A stretch of 64,000 bases of DNA, taken from an uncultured Prevotella sp. Its GTDB lineage: Bacteria; Bacteroidota; Bacteroidia; Bacteroidales; Bacteroidaceae. A model generated the notes under the pieces. It was not told where the DNA came from and did no database searches. It saw only the letters and a list, made by a program, of their open reading frames with translations. Where the stretch lies: NCBI GenBank assembly GCA_946415755.1, contig CAMKTS010000019.1:1-64000 (forward strand), read 5' to 3'. Shown here one piece after another: positions 17,727-26,161 of this stretch. A program made the position numbers and the translations under genes. Within the stretch, counting starts at the first letter, position 1, and every line of letters starts with the position of its first letter.

Positions 17727-18029
17727 TTAAGCTTCTTCGTAATCGGACAGTCGTTTCGGATTCTTCGGAAACCACCCCTTCATCACACGCTTGCGCTGAG
17801 AGAACAGCTCACCGATGCCCCAAAGCGATGAAGCACCGAACACACCGATAATGGCTGACAGGATGGCGTTCTCGATGAAAAGGGCTATTCCGATACTGAA
17901 CAGACCCACTATCAGAAATATCCACCACAGGCGTGTACCCGTGTAGTATTCTGCCTTGATGACAATCGGATGGAATAAACCGATAATGAGAAATGTGGAG
18001 ACTGCTATGATGATACCGGTAAAGTACAT
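17727..18029 (-). CDS. DUF4491 family membrane protein
   Basis: The 100-residue protein has three hydrophobic helices (about 4-22, 33-52 and 54-72). It also shows the family sequence FLIIGLFHPIVIKAEYYTGT and the basic C-terminus RVMKGWFPKNPKR. I recognise it as DUF4491, a Bacteroidetes/Firmicutes membrane family of unknown function. It sits 11 bases before rlmH and 13 bases after the DUF5687 gene, in the same operon. Confidence 0.8.
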   Translation of the reverse strand: MYFTGIIIAVSTFLIIGLFHPIVIKAEYYTGTRLWWIFLIVGLFSIGIALFIENAILSAIIGVFGASSLWGIGELFSQRKRVMKGWFPKNPKRLSDYEEA

Positions 18030-18042
18030 GGCTTGTCTGTTT

Positions 18043-19536
18043 CTATCTGGTACTGTGAAAACCCTCGAGGTTCTGATAGCGCCTGACCATCATGCGGCGA
18101 TAGATGCTACGCATCCAATACGACTCGGTCAGCGTAAATACCAGGCCAATGATGATAAGCACCCAATAAGCCGTGGTACTGTCGAAGACGGCCTGTATCA
18201 GCAGCACTAAAACGACAGGCAGAAACATTGCAGTCATTGAAGCGATGGCCTGCCATTTGTTCTCCAGTTGGTTCTTTCCGGTTATTTTGTCGTTCAGTGG
18301 CAGCGTCTGTTTGTTATATACAGCTAGCTGGAACAGCATGAAATAGATGGGGCCAGTGGCAGTGAAGAGATAGGCCAGTATCATCAGAATCGAGAACTGC
18401 CCCATAATGACCGGAATCAGTTGGATGAGTAACGGCAACAGCAATATGGCACAATAATAATAGTATTTTGCCCTCAACAGCGTCAGGATGTTCTCTTTCT
18501 GCGTCATCAGCAGGTCGATATAGTTGCCCTCCGGACACATCACCTTCACTAGATTGGCAGCACCGAAGAATACGAAGGCGTAGAGGCAGAAGAAGTTGCG
18601 CTCGAACGATGAGCGGTAGATGCCGGCGAAGGCAATCATCAGCGAGAAGAAGGTGATAAAACACATGCCTTGGATGAACCGTGTACGGATAGCCTTATTG
18701 CGCATGGTGCTTTTCACTTCCAGCTTCAGGTATTCACCAATCTGTCCGAAACGTTCCAGGGCCTTGAATTCGGTCACATGCTTCAGGTTGGTCTTCTCGT
18801 TTTTGCTGATTTCACCGTATACCAGATGCATCTGCTGGTAGCGGTTGACGGTGAAGAGTATTGCAAAGAGGATGGCATAGAACAGGAATGCCCACCACGA
18901 GAAGATATACTCGCTCAAAAGGTTGCCGATGAAATCGGTTACTTTGTCCAACTGTGAATCAGAGAGCACGAAGATGGGGAGGACAAACGAGCCGTAGAAT
19001 ACGATAGGTAATGCCCACCACCAAATGCTTTGATTGACGAGCGTGCGAACCAGCAGATACCACTGGCTGTTGACCACCACCATCAGATGCAGCAGGCACA
19101 GCATGCCCAGTGCTGCCCATCCGGAGATACCGCCACACCACACGATGAATACGTAGGGGAGGAAGAAGGTCATCCAGACGAAATTACCCATGTCTAACAC
19201 CTGTGATACCAAGAAGCACTCTATGGCCGAATACTTGCTGATGGGGGTCAGCAGATACGGCTTCACCAGCATCATCGGTGTTTGCTGTGTGGCAAAGCGC
19301 GTACCGAAATCGAATATCAGCAGGAATGGCATGATGTAGAAAATCATTTCAGCCACATCTCCCTTTGCTGCCGTCCAACCCAGGAATGTTCCCAAAGCGA
19401 TGAACTCAATGGCCAGGATGGCAATTACGATATAACCTATCAGCTTGCCGTATTGGTTTGCTTCAAACATCACGTTGCGCTTTTCACTGAGTTTGGTGTT
19501 CTTGCGCAACAAAAAGAATAATTGTACTTTATTCAT
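18043..19536 (-). CDS. DUF5687 family ABC-2-like membrane protein
   Basis: The 497-residue polytopic protein has about 11-12 predicted transmembrane helices spread over its whole length. An amphipathic soluble stretch in the middle (about 245-275, EISKNEKTNLKHVTEFKALE) breaks the series. This fits the DUF5687 family of Bacteroidetes, thought to be ABC-2-type export permeases. An ABC ATPase gene usually lies nearby, but none is in this operon. The gene lies between the lolA-like and DUF4491 genes. The substrate is unknown. Confidence 0.7.
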   Translation of the reverse strand: MNKVQLFFLLRKNTKLSEKRNVMFEANQYGKLIGYIVIAILAIEFIALGTFLGWTAAKGDVAEMIFYIMPFLLIFDFGTRFATQQTPMMLVKPYLLTPISKYSAIECFLVSQVLDMGNFVWMTFFLPYVFIVWCGGISGWAALGMLCLLHLMVVVNSQWYLLVRTLVNQSIWWWALPIVFYGSFVLPIFVLSDSQLDKVTDFIGNLLSEYIFSWWAFLFYAILFAILFTVNRYQQMHLVYGEISKNEKTNLKHVTEFKALERFGQIGEYLKLEVKSTMRNKAIRTRFIQGMCFITFFSLMIAFAGIYRSSFERNFFCLYAFVFFGAANLVKVMCPEGNYIDLLMTQKENILTLLRAKYYYYCAILLLPLLIQLIPVIMGQFSILMILAYLFTATGPIYFMLFQLAVYNKQTLPLNDKITGKNQLENKWQAIASMTAMFLPVVLVLLIQAVFDSTTAYWVLIIIGLVFTLTESYWMRSIYRRMMVRRYQNLEGFHSTR

Positions 19537-19565
19537 GGTTGTTGTCCAGTATGTCAGTATGCCTT

Positions 19566-20174
19566 TTATCTCAGGTCGATGATTTCGGCCTTTGGAAAGT
19601 CTTTTGAGTTAAAACGGAAGGTTCCATCGGATAGTGACGTTGCCTTGAAGTTGCTGATATCTATTGACACAACTCCTTTGGCTGTGCGATAGGTTATCTT
19701 CCAGGGAATGTACGACTTTTGCTTTACCATGATGTGCATCTCCTGAATGTTTTTTTTCTTGTCAGTAGCTTGCAGGTGTACGTAATAGCTGTTGTCCGCT
19801 TTTTCCAGGGAAGAGGAATAGCCGTTCTTGTACATGTAGATAAAGTTGTAGGGATTGATGGCTGCCAACTGCGCCTCTGTTGGATTGGAGACATTCACCT
19901 CATCGTTCTGCTTCATATAAGTCCACATGGTCTTTCCGTCAAACCAGATGGTGGCCTGCGGGGTGGTAGCATGAAACTTACGCCCTTTGACAGCAATCTT
20001 GCCCGAGGTGTTCAGACTGACGCTATTGCTGCCCTTGATACTGAAATTTGCCTGTACGCCACTCTTTGCGGCTACTACAGCAGCCGTCTTATCCAGCACC
20101 TGCTTGGCCGTCTGTGCCGTTAAGGGTAAAAGGGTGATGAGTTGAAAGAGTAAAAATGCGATTAACTTCTCCAT
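19566..20174 (-). CDS. LolA-like outer-membrane lipoprotein carrier
   Basis: The 202-residue protein has a signal peptide (cut near LTAQ, residue 21) and a LolA/LolB-like beta-sheet domain. This is seen in VQANFSIKGSNSVSLNTSGK, FDGKTMWTYMKQNDEVNVS and the C-terminal DISNFKATSLSDGTFRFNSK. LolA chaperones lipoproteins through the periplasm; this is the Bacteroidetes form with weak similarity to enterobacterial LolA. Its start overlaps the 3' end of ftsK by 13 bases, so translation is probably coupled. Confidence 0.8.
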   Translation of the reverse strand: MEKLIAFLLFQLITLLPLTAQTAKQVLDKTAAVVAAKSGVQANFSIKGSNSVSLNTSGKIAVKGRKFHATTPQATIWFDGKTMWTYMKQNDEVNVSNPTEAQLAAINPYNFIYMYKNGYSSSLEKADNSYYVHLQATDKKKNIQEMHIMVKQKSYIPWKITYRTAKGVVSIDISNFKATSLSDGTFRFNSKDFPKAEIIDLR

Positions 20175-22621
20175 TGTGTTAACAGGTTTTCGAGACTCAT
20201 CTCGTCCATGATTAATACTTCGCGTGGCTTGCTTCCGTGGGCTGCCCCTACGATGCCGGCTTTCTCCAACTGATCCATCAGTCGACCGGCACGGTTATAA
20301 CCGATGGCAAACTTACGCTGGATAAGACTCGTAGAGCCGCTTTGCTCGCGAACGATGAGTCGGGCGGCATCTTCAAACATCGGGTCGAGATGCTGCATGT
20401 CTACATCACGGCTCTCTCCTCCATCACCTTCATCAGTATCAGGCTCAGGCAGTTCGAAGGCTGAGAGATAGCCCTGCTGCTGCGCGATAAACTGGTTGAT
20501 GCGCTCTACTTCAGGCGTATCGACAAAGGCACACTGCACACGGACGGGTTCACCGCCGTTCAGATAGAGCATGTCACCGCGTCCTACCAGTTGCTGGGCT
20601 CCAGGACGGTCGAGGATTGTGCGCGAGTCAATCATGGCTCCCACGCGGAAGGCAATACGGCTGGGGAAGTTTGCCTTGATAGTACCCGTGATGATATTTG
20701 TTGTAGGACGCTGCGTGGCAATAATCATGTGGATGCCCACGGCGCGAGCCAGCTGGGCAATACGTGCAATAGGAAGCTCGACCTCCTTGCCTGCCGTCAT
20801 AATCAGGTCGCCGAACTCATCAATCACCACCACGATATACGGCATGAATTTATGGCCGTGTTCCGGATTCAGCTGGCGGTCGATGAACTTCTTGTTGTAT
20901 TCCTTCAAGTTACGTGCCTGCGCCATCTTCAACAGATCGTAGCGTGTGTCCATCTCCTTACATAGCGAGTTGAGCGTGCGAATCACCTTGGTGACATCGG
21001 TAATAATCGGTTCTTCACCCTCATCAGGCACCTTGGCCAGAAAGTGCTTCTCAATGCTGCTGTATACGCTGAACTCCACCTTCTTCGGGTCGACCAGCAC
21101 GATTTTCAGCTCGGCGGGATGCTTCTTATATAATAAAGAGGTGATGATAGCGTTCAGACCTACCGACTTACCCTGTCCGGTAGCACCGGCTACGAGCAAG
21201 TGGGGAGCCTTGGCCAGGTCGAACATGAATACCTCGTTGGTAATGGTCTTACCTACTGCACATGGCAAGTCCATTGTTGTTTCCTGGAATTTCTTGGAGT
21301 TAAGTATCGATTCCATCGAGACGGTGGCTGGTTTGGCATTCGGCACTTCGATACCGATAGTACCCTTACCGGGAATCGGCGCAATGATGCGGATGCCGAG
21401 GGCGGCTAGGCTGAGCGCTATGTCATCCTCCAAGTTGCGGATGCGTGCAATGCGAACACCAGCAGCTGGTGTAATCTCATAGAGGGTAATGGTGGGGCCT
21501 ACGGTGGCCTTGATGCTCGATATTTCCACGCCGAAGTTGCGCAGCACGTCTACGATACGGTTCTTGTTGGCCGTCTGCTCGGCCATGTCGATGTAGGGCT
21601 TGCCGTCGCTTTCATACTTCTTCAGCAGGTCGAGGGTAGGATAGTGGTAGTTCTCCAGGTCACGTTTGGGGTCGTAGGGTGTCGAGAGGTCACCATAGTT
21701 GTCTGTGAGGGTCTTCCCGTCAGCTTTTTCCTCTTTTTCGCCATCATCTACCGTCATCTCCACTTCGTCGTTCTCTTCCTCAACGGGTTTAGTGGGTTTG
21801 ATGGGAGGTGTAGTTGTGGGAGGAACTGGCGAAGTCTCGGAGCTGATGTCTTCGAACTCAACTGTCTGCGCCTCAGGATTGTCGAACACGGGAGGGTCTT
21901 CCAGGGTACTGATGCCTTCGCTGCTCTTGTTTTCCTCATTATCGCCCCGTCCGATGTTGATTTCCATGGGAATCTTTTTCAGGTAGTGCAGCGGGTTGAA
22001 CAGTTTGCGCAGGATGATGACCGTCTCCATGCTGAGATAGGTAAGGAAAGCAATGGCCGTCAAGGCCAGCAGAGCCGTTAATCCCGGTGCGCCAATCAGT
22101 CCTTCTGTCTGCTGGCAGATGGCCACACCATGGTCGCCGCCGGGATTGAAGCATGCCTCTTCAAAAAGGGGAGACAGGAACTTGGCGAAGGTTACAGATG
22201 CCCATATCATCACGATGGTAAGGCACATGAACCACTTCAGAAGCGACACCTTGTAGGCACGCATCAGATTGACAGACAATAGCAGCAGGAACACGGGGAT
22301 GAGAAATGCTGCCAGACCGAAGCATCGCTTGATGAAGAACCATGCGGCATAGGCTCCTATGCTGCCGCAGGCGTTCTGAAACTCTTTCTGCTGGTTCAGG
22401 ATTTCACCGCTGCGGGGGGCTTCGATGAGGCTCTGGTCGGCAGCTCCCGTTGCGAAATATGATACGAAAGCCCACACCAGATAGCCTGCTATGAAGAGCA
22501 GACAGAAGCCCAGCACGAAATTGATGCGCTCATTGTGGAATATCTTGTCAATGCCTAAAGCTTCCTTCAGCGACGATGCCGCAGGCTCAGAGGTCTTGCT
22601 GTTTTTTTTCTTCTTTGCCAT
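20162..22621 (-). CDS. ftsK: DNA translocase FtsK
   Basis: FtsK pumps chromosome ends through the closing septum and activates XerCD at dif. The 819-residue protein has four N-terminal transmembrane helices (about 30-180) and a Pro/Glu-rich linker (about 230-310). The motor domain has GATGQGKSVGLN as Walker A, VVVIDEFGDL as Walker B, and MIIATQRPTTNIITGTIKAN. A C-terminal winged-helix gamma domain (FEDAARLIVREQSGSTSLIQ, NRAGRLMDQLEKAGIVG) completes it. The start is ATG 22621 (MAKKKKNSK); upstream in-frame sequence crosses the promoter. Confidence 0.95.
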   Translation of the reverse strand: MAKKKKNSKTSEPAASSLKEALGIDKIFHNERINFVLGFCLLFIAGYLVWAFVSYFATGAADQSLIEAPRSGEILNQQKEFQNACGSIGAYAAWFFIKRCFGLAAFLIPVFLLLLSVNLMRAYKVSLLKWFMCLTIVMIWASVTFAKFLSPLFEEACFNPGGDHGVAICQQTEGLIGAPGLTALLALTAIAFLTYLSMETVIILRKLFNPLHYLKKIPMEINIGRGDNEENKSSEGISTLEDPPVFDNPEAQTVEFEDISSETSPVPPTTTPPIKPTKPVEEENDEVEMTVDDGEKEEKADGKTLTDNYGDLSTPYDPKRDLENYHYPTLDLLKKYESDGKPYIDMAEQTANKNRIVDVLRNFGVEISSIKATVGPTITLYEITPAAGVRIARIRNLEDDIALSLAALGIRIIAPIPGKGTIGIEVPNAKPATVSMESILNSKKFQETTMDLPCAVGKTITNEVFMFDLAKAPHLLVAGATGQGKSVGLNAIITSLLYKKHPAELKIVLVDPKKVEFSVYSSIEKHFLAKVPDEGEEPIITDVTKVIRTLNSLCKEMDTRYDLLKMAQARNLKEYNKKFIDRQLNPEHGHKFMPYIVVVIDEFGDLIMTAGKEVELPIARIAQLARAVGIHMIIATQRPTTNIITGTIKANFPSRIAFRVGAMIDSRTILDRPGAQQLVGRGDMLYLNGGEPVRVQCAFVDTPEVERINQFIAQQQGYLSAFELPEPDTDEGDGGESRDVDMQHLDPMFEDAARLIVREQSGSTSLIQRKFAIGYNRAGRLMDQLEKAGIVGAAHGSKPREVLIMDEMSLENLLTQWRS

Positions 22622-22642
22622 ATCTTTATGATTTACGAACTG

Positions 22643-22650
22643 CAAAATTA
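22643..22650 (-). promoter_or_regulatory. ftsK operon promoter -7 box
   Basis: TAATTTTG read on the minus strand, 21 bases before ATG 22621, fits the consensus. It probably drives ftsK through rlmH. Confidence 0.6.
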
Positions 22651-22704
22651 CAAAGAAAATCTTAGATTTCATCATAAAATCGCTGTTTTTTAATTTTTTT
22701 GCAT

Positions 22705-22712
22705 TACCTTTG
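22705..22712 (+). promoter_or_regulatory. Exonuclease gene promoter -7 box
   Basis: TACCTTTG fits the consensus. Only 9 bases separate it from ATG 22722, so the message would be nearly leaderless. Confidence 0.6.
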
Positions 22713-22721
22713 TCGGCCGTA

Positions 22722-23348
22722 ATGAGAAAAAAGATATTTTGCAAGTACGATAAGGCGCAAATCAGTACACTTCCGCGCGTTCTCTTCAATGGACGTATCG
22801 TAGTGGTGCTTACTGAGACGGAGGCCGAAAAGGCCGTGTCTTATCTGCTCTCGCAGCCCATTCTGGGGTTGGATACAGAGACGCGCCCCACATTCAAGAA
22901 GGGACAGCATCACAATGTCGCGCTGCTACAGGTGGCGAGCCATGAAGTGTGCTTCCTCTTTCGCCTGAACCAGCTGGGCATGTCACCCTCTGTCAAACGG
23001 TTGCTGGAAGACCATACGGTGCCTAAGATAGGGCTGTCGCTGCGCGATGATATGGCCTCGTTAATGGCCATCGGTACGTTTGAGCGCGGCAACATGATTG
23101 ATCTGCAAGACCATGTGCGCGAAGTCGGTGTCGAGGATTTGAGCCTTCAGAAACTGTATGCCAATTTCTTCGGACAGAAAATCTCAAAGCGCGAGCAGCT
23201 TAGCAACTGGGATGCCGATATTCTCACGGAGAAACAGAAGCTGTATGCGGCAACTGATGCGTGGGCATGTATTATGCTCTACGAAGAGCTGATGCGGCTG
23301 GAAGAGACGTGTAACTATGTTTTAGTGAAGAGTGAAGACGTTGAATAA
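22722..23348 (+). CDS. RNase D-like 3'-5' exonuclease
   Basis: The product has 208 residues with a DEDDy-type exonuclease fold: ILGLDTETRPTF supplies the first Asp and Glu, IGLSLRDDMASL the next Asp, and YAATDAWACIMLYEEL the final Asp with an upstream Tyr. The protein lacks the HRDC domains of true RNase D, so it is the short stand-alone exonuclease common in Bacteroidetes. ATG 22722 is used rather than the upstream TTG, which lies in the -7 box. It is followed by the RlmI-like gene 12 bases later. Confidence 0.85.
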   Translation: MRKKIFCKYDKAQISTLPRVLFNGRIVVVLTETEAEKAVSYLLSQPILGLDTETRPTFKKGQHHNVALLQVASHEVCFLFRLNQLGMSPSVKRLLEDHTVPKIGLSLRDDMASLMAIGTFERGNMIDLQDHVREVGVEDLSLQKLYANFFGQKISKREQLSNWDADILTEKQKLYAATDAWACIMLYEELMRLEETCNYVLVKSEDVE

Positions 23349-23360
23349 TTTGCTACCGCT

Positions 23361-24599
23361 ATGAAGGAAATATGGCTTAAACGAGGTAAGGAAGAGAGTC
23401 TGCGGAGGTTCCATCCGTGGGTGTTCTCGGGTGCCATCCAAAGGAAGGACGAGGACATCGAAGAGGGTGAAGTGGTGCGCGTGGTGGCCCATTCGGGCGA
23501 TTTCATCGCTATTGGCCACTATCAGCAAGGTTCCATAGCCGTGCGCGTACTGACGTTCGAAGATGTGGCAATCGATGATGTCTTCTGGGCTTTGCGCCTT
23601 CGTGCTGCCTTGCAGATGAGGAAGACCATTGGTATTGCCGATAATCCGCAGAACAATACCTACCGACTGGTACATGGCGAAGGCGATTACCTGCCAGGAC
23701 TCATCATCGATGTATATGGACAGACGGCAGTCATGCAAGCCCATTCCATCGGTATGCATCTGTGTCGGAAGGAGGTTGCCCGTGTACTTTCAGCGGTCAT
23801 GCAGGAACGTATTCGGCATATATACTACAAGAGTGAGACTACGCTGCCCTTTATGACAACTGATGACATGAACGGTTTCCTAGTGGGTGGTTCGGACGAT
23901 AACATCGCAACGGAGAATGGCCTGAAGTTCCGTGTCGACTGGTTGAAAGGGCAGAAAACGGGCTTCTTCGTTGATCAGCGTGAGAACCGTTCGTTGCTGG
24001 AGCAGTTCTCGAAGGGCAAGCGCGTGCTCAATATGTTCTGCTATACCGGCGGCTTCTCGTTCTATGCGATGCGTGGTGGAGCTGAACTCGTGCATTCTGT
24101 CGATAGTTCTGCCAAAGCCGTCGAACTCACAAAGGCTAACGTTGAGCTGAACTTCCCTGGCGATACCCGCCACGAAGCCTTCTGCGAGGATGCCTTTAAG
24201 TTCTTGGAGAACCTCCCCCAACCCCTCCCAAGGAGGGAAGTGCCTGCGGATGGTGTAAGCCCCTCCTTGGGAGGGGGTGGGGAGGTTTACAATCTCATCA
24301 TTCTCGATCCTCCCGCCTTTGCCAAGCATCGTGGTGCGCTGCACAATGCGCTGAAGGGCTATACCCGCCTGAACCATAAGGCCTTCGAGAAAATCGAAAA
24401 GGGTGGCATTCTCTTTACTTTCTCATGTTCGCAGGTCGTAACGAAAGACCATTTCCGCAATGCGGTATTCACGGCTGCGGCTCTCGCCAAGCGTAAGGTT
24501 CGCATCCTTCATCAGCTGCACCAGCCTGCCGATCACCCCGTCAACATCTATCATCCGGAGGGTGAGTACCTGAAGGGTCTGGTGCTCTATGTGGAGTAA
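23361..24599 (+). CDS. RlmI-like 23S rRNA cytosine methyltransferase
   Basis: The 412-residue protein has an N-terminal PUA domain (about 1-75, LKRGKEESLRRFHPWVFSGA) and a class I SAM methyltransferase. The latter shows FFVDQRENRS, VLNMFCYTGGFSFYAMRGGA (motif I), and LIILDPPAFAKHRGAL (catalytic DPPAF). This is the RlmI family, which methylates 23S rRNA C1962 in E. coli. An unusual 26-residue insert, residues 284-309, lies between EDAFKFLE and YNLIILDPP and is encoded by a long palindromic repeat. The insert is in frame, so the enzyme may still work. Its 3' end overlaps tilS by 11 bases. Confidence 0.9.
   Translation: MKEIWLKRGKEESLRRFHPWVFSGAIQRKDEDIEEGEVVRVVAHSGDFIAIGHYQQGSIAVRVLTFEDVAIDDVFWALRLRAALQMRKTIGIADNPQNNTYRLVHGEGDYLPGLIIDVYGQTAVMQAHSIGMHLCRKEVARVLSAVMQERIRHIYYKSETTLPFMTTDDMNGFLVGGSDDNIATENGLKFRVDWLKGQKTGFFVDQRENRSLLEQFSKGKRVLNMFCYTGGFSFYAMRGGAELVHSVDSSAKAVELTKANVELNFPGDTRHEAFCEDAFKFLENLPQPLPRREVPADGVSPSLGGGGEVYNLIILDPPAFAKHRGALHNALKGYTRLNHKAFEKIEKGGILFTFSCSQVVTKDHFRNAVFTAAALAKRKVRILHQLHQPADHPVNIYHPEGEYLKGLVLYVE
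24210..24287 (+). repeat. In-frame palindromic repeat inside the RlmI-like gene
   Basis: Two arms (24210-24237 and 24261-24287) are near-perfect reverse complements rich in CCTCCC/GGGAGG and are separated by 23 bases. The 78-base unit equals 26 codons and keeps the reading frame. It looks like a dispersed repeat inserted into a surface loop of the methyltransferase. Confidence 0.75.
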
Positions 24600-25917
24600 G
24601 GTAGACCGATATATCAAGAAATATAAACTGCTTAATGCCAACGAATTATATTTGGTTGCTTTAAGCGGTGGTGCGGATAGCGTGGCGTTGCTCCTGTATC
24701 TTCATGAAGCAGGGTGTCGTGTGCATGCTGCGCATTGTAATTTCTGTTTGCGGGGCGATGAGTCGGAGAGGGACGAGATGTTCTGCGAGTCACTCTGCCG
24801 TCGGCTCGGCATTGAGATGCATCGCGCTCATTTTGATACGCGAGCGTATGCCGAACTGCACAAGGTGAGCATCGAGATGGCTGCCCGTGAATTACGTTAT
24901 AAGTGGTTTGAACAACTTCGTGAGGATGTTGGTGCGGCTGGAATTTGTGTGGCTCATCATCGTGACGACTCGGTAGAAACCGTGCTCCTGAATCTGGTGC
25001 GTGGCACTGGCCTTCGCGGCTTGACAGGCATTCAGCCTCTTACCTCACAGGGGGGTTGTCCCCGTGTGAGGTTGGTGAGGCCACTTTTATGTGTTTCGAG
25101 GGCTGAAATTGAGGATTTTCTGGCCAAAAGAGGGCAGAAATACGTCACGGACAGCACAAATTTGAAGGCCGATGTCATGCGAAATAAGATACGGCTACAG
25201 GTGTTGCCGATGCTTCGTGAACTGAATCCTGCGGTGTCGGAAAACATCCAGCGGACGGCGGAGAATTTGGCAGAGGCGCAAACGGTATTGGATGCTGTTG
25301 TCGACAAATACAAAGATAGTAACGTGCTTGAACTTAGCGAGTTGGAAAAGTATGGTTCAAGTGAATACATCATCTTCGAATGGCTTAAAAACTACGGTTT
25401 CAACGGTAGTCAGACTTTGCAGATAATGGAGGCAGAATCGGGTGCTGTATTTACTTCTGGCATGGGATATGATGTGCTGAAAGACCGCCGCAGGTTGATC
25501 GTGGAACCCACGCTGAAACCGCAAAAAGTGGCTGTAATTCCTGAGGAAGGAGCCTATATAATTGAAAATAGTGGCCGCTTATTGGTAAAAAGAGCCTCTT
25601 TATTCGTCTCTAAAGCCCCTTTACTGGCTACAGTAGATGCCGAAAAGGTGGTGTTTCCGCTAACCGTCAGAAGGGTGGAAGAGGGCGACTGGATGATACC
25701 CTGTGGCATGAAAGGCCGCAAGCTGTTGAGCAATCTGATGACCGACCGGAAGATGACGCTTTTCGAGAAGCGGCGCCAATTGGTAGTTGTTGATGATCAG
25801 GGAGTTATTGTATGGGTTGTAGGCCTGCGAACAGATGCCCGTGTGGCTGTTTCGGACGATACAAACGAGGTTCTGGAGTTGAGATTTGACAAACAGATTT
25901 TTGGGGGGGACAAATGA
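24589..25917 (+). CDS. tilS: tRNA(Ile)-lysidine synthetase
   Basis: TilS changes the wobble cytidine of the CAU-anticodon isoleucine tRNA to lysidine, using ATP and lysine. The 442-residue protein has the PP-loop SGGADS (26-31) and the family signature CNFCLRGDESERDE. Also present are VAHHRDDSVETVLLNLVRGT, SNLKADVMRNKIR-type substrate contacts, and a C-terminal TilS domain (CGMKGRKLLSNLMTDRKM). It starts inside the preceding methyltransferase gene. Its stop codon lies within one arm of an inverted repeat. Confidence 0.95.
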   Translation: MWSKVDRYIKKYKLLNANELYLVALSGGADSVALLLYLHEAGCRVHAAHCNFCLRGDESERDEMFCESLCRRLGIEMHRAHFDTRAYAELHKVSIEMAARELRYKWFEQLREDVGAAGICVAHHRDDSVETVLLNLVRGTGLRGLTGIQPLTSQGGCPRVRLVRPLLCVSRAEIEDFLAKRGQKYVTDSTNLKADVMRNKIRLQVLPMLRELNPAVSENIQRTAENLAEAQTVLDAVVDKYKDSNVLELSELEKYGSSEYIIFEWLKNYGFNGSQTLQIMEAESGAVFTSGMGYDVLKDRRRLIVEPTLKPQKVAVIPEEGAYIIENSGRLLVKRASLFVSKAPLLATVDAEKVVFPLTVRRVEEGDWMIPCGMKGRKLLSNLMTDRKMTLFEKRRQLVVVDDQGVIVWVVGLRTDARVAVSDDTNEVLELRFDKQIFGGDK

Positions 25918-26046
25918 CAGATGGCGGTTGGCGGTAATTGAAAATCGACGTTGCTCTTATAATTAGTGTTATAATATAACACTAATACTCTCTATGCTCT
26001 CAAAATAAAAAACTGTCATCTGTTATCTGTCATTTATCTGTCATTT
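25912..26046. mobile_element. Possible MITE-like element after tilS
   Basis: AAATGACAGAT (25912-25922) is exactly complementary to ATCTGTCATTT, which occurs twice in tandem at 26025-26035 and 26036-26046. In the middle a perfect hairpin ATTAGTGTT/AACACTAAT (25962-25970/25978-25986) occurs. The layout is that of a short non-coding terminal-inverted-repeat element; the tilS stop lies in its left end. No ORF is present. Confidence 0.4.
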
Positions 26047-26091
26047 CTAATTCGGCAAAATAGACAAATTGCTTGAAATGGTTGTTAAAAA

Positions 26092-26123
26092 TTTGGTGGT
26101 ATGAAATTTTATGCTTACCTTTG
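26092..26123 (+). promoter_or_regulatory. ileS promoter
   Basis: TTTG (26092-26095) and TACCTTTG (26116-26123) are separated by 20 bases. This is a full -33/-7 pair for ileS and probably the genes behind it. Confidence 0.7.
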
Positions 26124-26161
26124 CACGTCATTAGAAATTAGTAAAGAAAATATCGATATTT

